Positions 60,919 to 64,000 of a stretch of DNA of 64,000 bases are shown one piece after another (positions within the stretch are counted from its first letter, which is position 1; every line of letters starts with the position of its first letter). The stretch covers positions 308,682-372,681 of the forward strand of contig NZ_KB907503.1 in assembly GCF_000382065.1 (NCBI RefSeq). The letters run 5' to 3'. The position numbers and the translations under genes were made by a program. A model generated the notes under the pieces. The model saw only the letters and a list, made by a program, of their open reading frames with translations. It made no database searches and had not been told where the DNA came from. The stretch comes from Stenotrophomonas hibiscicola ATCC 19867 (GTDB lineage Bacteria; Pseudomonadota; Gammaproteobacteria; Xanthomonadales; Xanthomonadaceae).

Positions 60919-61636
60919 AACCGGCCGACCGGTGCCGCCGCTGCGCCGCTATGGGCGCTTTCCACACTGGATTCGCGTCGCCGCCGGACTGGAAGAACAC
61001 GAGACGGTGGTGGTCGATGTCGAACACGGTGATGCCCTGCCCGATCCGCATGCCTTTGCTGTCGTGCTGGTGACCGGCTCGGCCGCCTTCGTCACCGACC
61101 ACGCCGACTGGAGCGAGCGTAGCGCCGCATGGCTGCGCCAGACTGCCCACGCCGGTCTGCCAGTGTTCGGCATCTGCTATGGCCATCAGTTGCTGGCCCA
61201 TGCGCTGGGGGGCGAGGTGGCCTACAACCCGGCTGGCCGCGAGTCCGGCACGATCGAACTGGAACTGCAGCCGCAGGCGGCACAGGACCCGTTGTTCCAG
61301 GGCCTGCCGCAGCATTTCGCCGCCCACGCCACCCACCTGCAGACCGTGCTGCGTGCGCCCGAGGGTGCCCAGGTGCTGGCACGCTCGCCGCTGGATGGCT
61401 GCCATGCATTCCGCTGGGGCCGCCACGCCTGGGGGGTGCAGTTCCATCCGGAATTCGCCACCCACCACATGCGCGGCTACGTGCGTGCCCGCGCCGACTG
61501 CATCGGTCGCCACGGCGGCTGCGCCCGCACCATCGAGCGCGCAGTCAGCGCCGCGCCGCTGGCCCGCCAGCTGTTGCGCCGTTTCGTGCGCCAGGCGCGG
61601 CTGTCTTCAGCCCAGCCGATGGCAAAACAGGGATAA
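60890..61636 (+). CDS. Class I glutamine amidotransferase
   Basis: A 248-residue GATase1: VFGICYGHQLLAHALGG with Cys96 as nucleophile, and AWGVQFHPEFATHHMRGY with His and Glu. It resembles the solitary GMP synthase-like or PuuD-like amidotransferases. The synthase or substrate partner is not evident, so the product is unknown. The C-terminal Arg-rich tail (PLARQLLRRFVRQARL) is unusual. It starts inside the end of the ATPase gene (29-base overlap) and is followed 43 bases later by a membrane protein gene. Confidence 0.88.
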   Translation: MNPAPFLIVETGRPVPPLRRYGRFPHWIRVAAGLEEHETVVVDVEHGDALPDPHAFAVVLVTGSAAFVTDHADWSERSAAWLRQTAHAGLPVFGICYGHQLLAHALGGEVAYNPAGRESGTIELELQPQAAQDPLFQGLPQHFAAHATHLQTVLRAPEGAQVLARSPLDGCHAFRWGRHAWGVQFHPEFATHHMRGYVRARADCIGRHGGCARTIERAVSAAPLARQLLRRFVRQARLSSAQPMAKQG

Positions 61637-61679
61637 TCGGCGGCACGGGCAGCCGCCCGGCCCCTCCTGTCCCTCCCGG

Positions 61680-62597
61680 ATGTCCATGAAAGAGATTCGC
61701 AAGCTGCCGGCTTCGGCGGGCGCCCAGTGGTTGCTGGATACGTTCTCCCTGTACCGGCGTGCGCCGCTGCAGCTGGCCCGGATCGGCCTGGCCTGGCTGC
61801 TGGTGAGCTGGCTGGTCACCCTGTTGTCCACGCTGATTCCCGGCGCGGCAGGCATGGCCGTGCAGCTGATGACCCTGGCCATCTCGCCGATCATGTTCGG
61901 CGGCATGCTCTACGCCGTGGGCGAGATCGACGAAGGCCGCCCGGGCCTGGCCTCGCACTTGCTGCAGCCGATCCGCGACCACCGCGTCAGCCACCTGCTG
62001 GTGCCGCTGGCGATCCAGGTGCTGGCGGTACTGCTGCTGGGCGCGCTGCTGTTCATGATGATCGGTCGCGAGGGCTTCACCGCCTTCAGCGAGGTCATGA
62101 CCAAGATGGAAGAGATCAGCCGCAGTGGCCAGCAGATCAAGCCGGACGATGCCGCCGCGCTGGTCGCCAACCTGCCGGCAAAGCGCATTGCGCTGTGGAT
62201 GCTGCTGGTGTTCCTGAGCGCGGTGGCGCTGTCGCTGGCGATGTTCACCCAGCCGGCGCTGGTGGTGTTCGACAAGCAGAGCGGCATGCATGCGCTGCGC
62301 CTGAGCCTGCAGGGCTGCATCGAAAACATCGGCGCGATGATCGTGTTCGCCGCACTCGGCCTGATCGCCGCGTTCTGCATGTACATCCTGTTCGTGATCG
62401 TGATCCAGATCGCGATGCTGATCGGTGGCCCGCTGGCCGCGGCCTTCATCGCCCAGCTGGTACTGACCACGGTGCTGATGCCGCTGTATGTCGGTGCGGT
62501 CTACGCCGCGTGGAAGCAGATGTTCGTGCATCGCGGCAGCCGTGCAGCGCCGCCGATCCCGACCACGCCGACCTCGAGCGACGTGTTCCACGCCTGA
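61680..62597 (+). CDS. BPSS1780-type membrane protein
   Basis: A 305-residue protein with about six hydrophobic segments (ARIGLAWLLVSWLVTLLSTLI; LVPLAIQVLAVLLLGALLFMMI; IALWMLLVFLSAVALSLAM; AMIVFAALGLIAAFCMYILFVIVIQIAML). The N-terminal RKLPASAGAQWLLDTFSLYRRAP is typical of the BPSS1780 (DUF2189-like) family. Function is unknown. ATG 61686, two codons on, is an equally good start because GGATG stands closer to it. It is in line with the ATPase and amidotransferase genes. Confidence 0.75.
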   Translation: MSMKEIRKLPASAGAQWLLDTFSLYRRAPLQLARIGLAWLLVSWLVTLLSTLIPGAAGMAVQLMTLAISPIMFGGMLYAVGEIDEGRPGLASHLLQPIRDHRVSHLLVPLAIQVLAVLLLGALLFMMIGREGFTAFSEVMTKMEEISRSGQQIKPDDAAALVANLPAKRIALWMLLVFLSAVALSLAMFTQPALVVFDKQSGMHALRLSLQGCIENIGAMIVFAALGLIAAFCMYILFVIVIQIAMLIGGPLAAAFIAQLVLTTVLMPLYVGAVYAAWKQMFVHRGSRAAPPIPTTPTSSDVFHA

Positions 62598-62609
62598 CCG
62601 GTCCCACCG

Positions 62610-62678
62610 GTAGCGCCGGGCCATGCCCGGCGGTGGCATCACATCGCACCCCGCACGCCGGGCATGGCCCGGCGCTAC
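62610..62678. repeat. SMAG dimer
   Basis: GTAGCGCCGGGCCATGCCCG and an inverse copy ending GGCGCTAC, with a 24-base spacer. It lies between the convergent BPSS1780-like gene and tatC. Confidence 0.9.
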
Positions 62679-62682
62679 CGCA

Positions 62683-63432
62683 TCACGCGGCGGGTTTCTT
62701 CACTACCGACGACGGCACCAGCCAGCGCGCGGCGTGGATGCCCAGCTCGTACAGCAGGCACATCGGGATCGCCAGCATCAGCTGCGAGACCACGTCCGGC
62801 GGAGTCAGCACTGCGGCTACCACGAAGATGCCGACGATTGCGTAGCCACGGCCTTCCTTGAACTGCTGCGGCGTCACCCAGCCCAGCAGCACCAGGATCA
62901 CCATCGCCACCGGCAGTTCGAAACTGCCGCCGAAAGCGAAGAAGATCGCCAGCACGAAATCCAGATAGGCATTCGCATCCGGAGTGATCGCAATCACGTC
63001 CGGGCTGAAGGTGGTCAGAAAATGGAACACCGCCGGCAGCACCAGGAAGTAGGCGAAGGCGCAGCCGGTGTAGAACAGCAGTACCGACGACACCAGCAAC
63101 GGCACCGCCAGGCGCTTCTCACGCGCATACAGGCCCGGGGCAACGAACGCCCACAGCTGGTACAGCAGCCAAGGCACCGCCACGAACAGGGCCACGAAGA
63201 AGGTCAGCTTCAACGGCGCAAAGAAGGCACCGGCCGGATTGGTGGCGATCATCGTCTGCCCGTTCGGCAGCTGCGAGACCAGCGGTTCGGCCAGCGCGTT
63301 GTACAGCTTCTGGGTAAACGGCAGCAGCGCCAGCAGCACCACGCCCAAGCCCAGCAGTGCACGCACCAGGCGGCCGCGCAGTTCCACCAGATGTTCGACC
63401 AGCGAGCTTTCGCCGAAATCCTGTTCACTCAT
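62683..63432 (-). CDS. tatC: Sec-independent protein translocase TatC
   Basis: A 249-residue, six-helix membrane protein. SLVEHLVELRGRLVRALLGLGVVLL is the twin-arginine-signal-binding N-terminus, and EKRLAVPLLVSSVLLFYTGCAFAYFLVLPAVFHFL and VVAAVLTPPDVVSQLMLAIPMCLLYELGI follow. It is the receptor of the Tat export pathway for folded proteins. Last gene of the tatABC operon, overlapping tatB by 4 bases. Confidence 0.98.
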   Translation of the reverse strand: MSEQDFGESSLVEHLVELRGRLVRALLGLGVVLLALLPFTQKLYNALAEPLVSQLPNGQTMIATNPAGAFFAPLKLTFFVALFVAVPWLLYQLWAFVAPGLYAREKRLAVPLLVSSVLLFYTGCAFAYFLVLPAVFHFLTTFSPDVIAITPDANAYLDFVLAIFFAFGGSFELPVAMVILVLLGWVTPQQFKEGRGYAIVGIFVVAAVLTPPDVVSQLMLAIPMCLLYELGIHAARWLVPSSVVKKPAA

Positions 63433-63890
63433 GGCTGGCGCTCCGTGCTCTGCGGCGGCGGTGTCGCGGCTGCTTCAGCGGGCGCGTCTGCAGCCGCCCC
63501 GGCAACGGCGCCAGCCTGGGCCGGTGGGTCCACGCCGGGCTGGGCAATCATGTGCGGCGGCAGATCGGCCTGCGCCGGTGCTCGCACTTCCTGCGCCAGA
63601 TCGTCGCCCTGCTGCCGCGCCTGCTGGGCCTGGCGACGGAGCGCTTCGCCACTGGCGCGCAGCTGGTTCTCGGTGTCCTGCATGCCTTGGCGCACGTCCT
63701 GCATCTGCCGCTTGATCTCTTCGGCGTGCAGTTCGCGCTCCAGTTCCTGTTTCACCGAATCCCACTGGTTGCGGGCACGACGCACCCACAGGCCGGCGAA
63801 GCGGGCCGCCTTGGGCAGGCGCTCGGGACCGAGCACCACCAGAGCGACCACGGCAATCACCAGCAGTTCGCTGAAGCCGATATCGAACAC
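63429..63890 (-). CDS. tatB: Sec-independent protein translocase TatB
   Basis: A 153-residue protein. FDIGFSELLVIAVVALVVLGPERLPKAARFAGLWVRRARNQW has the membrane helix, the hinge GPERLP and the amphipathic helix of TatB. A long charged helix (QELERELHAEEIKRQMQDVRQ) is followed by an Ala/Pro/Gln-rich tail typical of Xanthomonadaceae. It forms the substrate-binding complex with TatC. It starts with GTG at 63890, 15 bases after tatA. Confidence 0.97.
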   Translation of the reverse strand: MFDIGFSELLVIAVVALVVLGPERLPKAARFAGLWVRRARNQWDSVKQELERELHAEEIKRQMQDVRQGMQDTENQLRASGEALRRQAQQARQQGDDLAQEVRAPAQADLPPHMIAQPGVDPPAQAGAVAGAAADAPAEAAATPPPQSTERQP

Positions 63891-63905
63891 CGCGACCGCT
63901 CCGGA

Positions 63906-64000
63906 TCAGCGTGGGTTGCGGTCGTGCTCGTCCTGCACGGTGCGCGAGGCATCCTGGCTGCGCGACTCGTCGCCCAGCTGCGCGTTCGGCTTGTCGTCGT
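63906..64000 (-). CDS. tatA: Sec-independent protein translocase TatA (C-terminal end)
   Basis: Only the last 31 codons are in the window, ending DEHDRNPR before TGA (63906-63908). The tail is hydrophilic and charged (DDKPNAQLGDESRSQDASRTVQ), as in TatA. Its place right before tatB makes the call. The membrane helix and start lie to the right of the window. Confidence 0.85.
   Translation of the reverse strand, partial: DDKPNAQLGDESRSQDASRTVQDEHDRNPR

Overview
The window is about 66-67% G+C by eye, densely coded, and reads as chromosomal DNA of a Stenotrophomonas maltophilia-type gammaproteobacterium (Xanthomonadaceae). Three things point there: the gene set (a polA-linked C-rich sRNA, rsmG-parA-parB, tamAB, glyQS, tatABC), very GC-rich third codon positions, and some twenty loci carrying short palindromes ending in GTAG, the hallmark of the SMAG repeats of S. 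maltophilia. I see no prophage, plasmid backbone, rRNA, tRNA or CRISPR. The polA, rsmG, parA, parB, rpmB and rpmG genes suggest a region not far from the replication origin; that is inference.

Layout. 1-8.6 kb: end of hemF, a secreted Cys-rich protein, a DUF421 membrane protein, an sX13-like sRNA, polA, a DUF2782 lipoprotein, a UspA protein, then a repeat-bounded accessory patch of small genes. 8.7-14.5 kb (minus strand): uvrD, an FAD/NAD(P) protein, cardiolipin synthase, rpmB-rpmG. 14.7-17.9 kb: a glycosyltransferase, a DnaQ-like exonuclease, and a divergent lysR/RidA pair. 18.1-24.2 kb: a complete heavy-metal RND operon (czcI-like, czcC, czcB, czcA). 24.3-28.5 kb: a DUF885 metallohydrolase and a three-gene envelope-sugar operon (UDP-sugar epimerase, GT2, LpxB_N-like). 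28.6-31.7 kb: rsmG-parA-parB and a phosphopantetheinyl transferase. 31.8-34.4 kb: GlsB-like protein, xth, aldehyde dehydrogenase.

34.6-45.8 kb looks like one functional unit for acetate or small carboxylates: an MHS-type H+ symporter and a DcaP-like porin diverge from acs, which is followed by a CrbR/ErdR-like response regulator. The matching CrbS/MxtR-like kinase (SSS transporter domain, PAS, kinase, receiver) lies 1.5 kb further on. Between regulator and kinase sit a REP-associated tyrosine transposase flanked by its own type of repeat, and mntP under a yybP-ykoY manganese riboswitch.

45.9-50.0 kb: an S46 peptidase and a two-gene operon whose first protein begins with only the first dozen residues of an Hsp70 (HscC-type) chaperone, probably a deletion scar. 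50.1-64.0 kb: tamA-tamB, glyQ-glyS, a solitary GspE/PilB-type ATPase overlapping a glutamine amidotransferase, a BPSS1780-like membrane protein, and tatABC running off the right edge.

The most notable non-coding signals are the sX13-like sRNA next to polA; the mntP riboswitch; a second hairpin family (GGGTCGGA type) that sits 8-11 bases after four different stop codons and shows compensatory stem changes; and two SMAG repeats whose GTAG supplies the stop codon of the adjacent gene.
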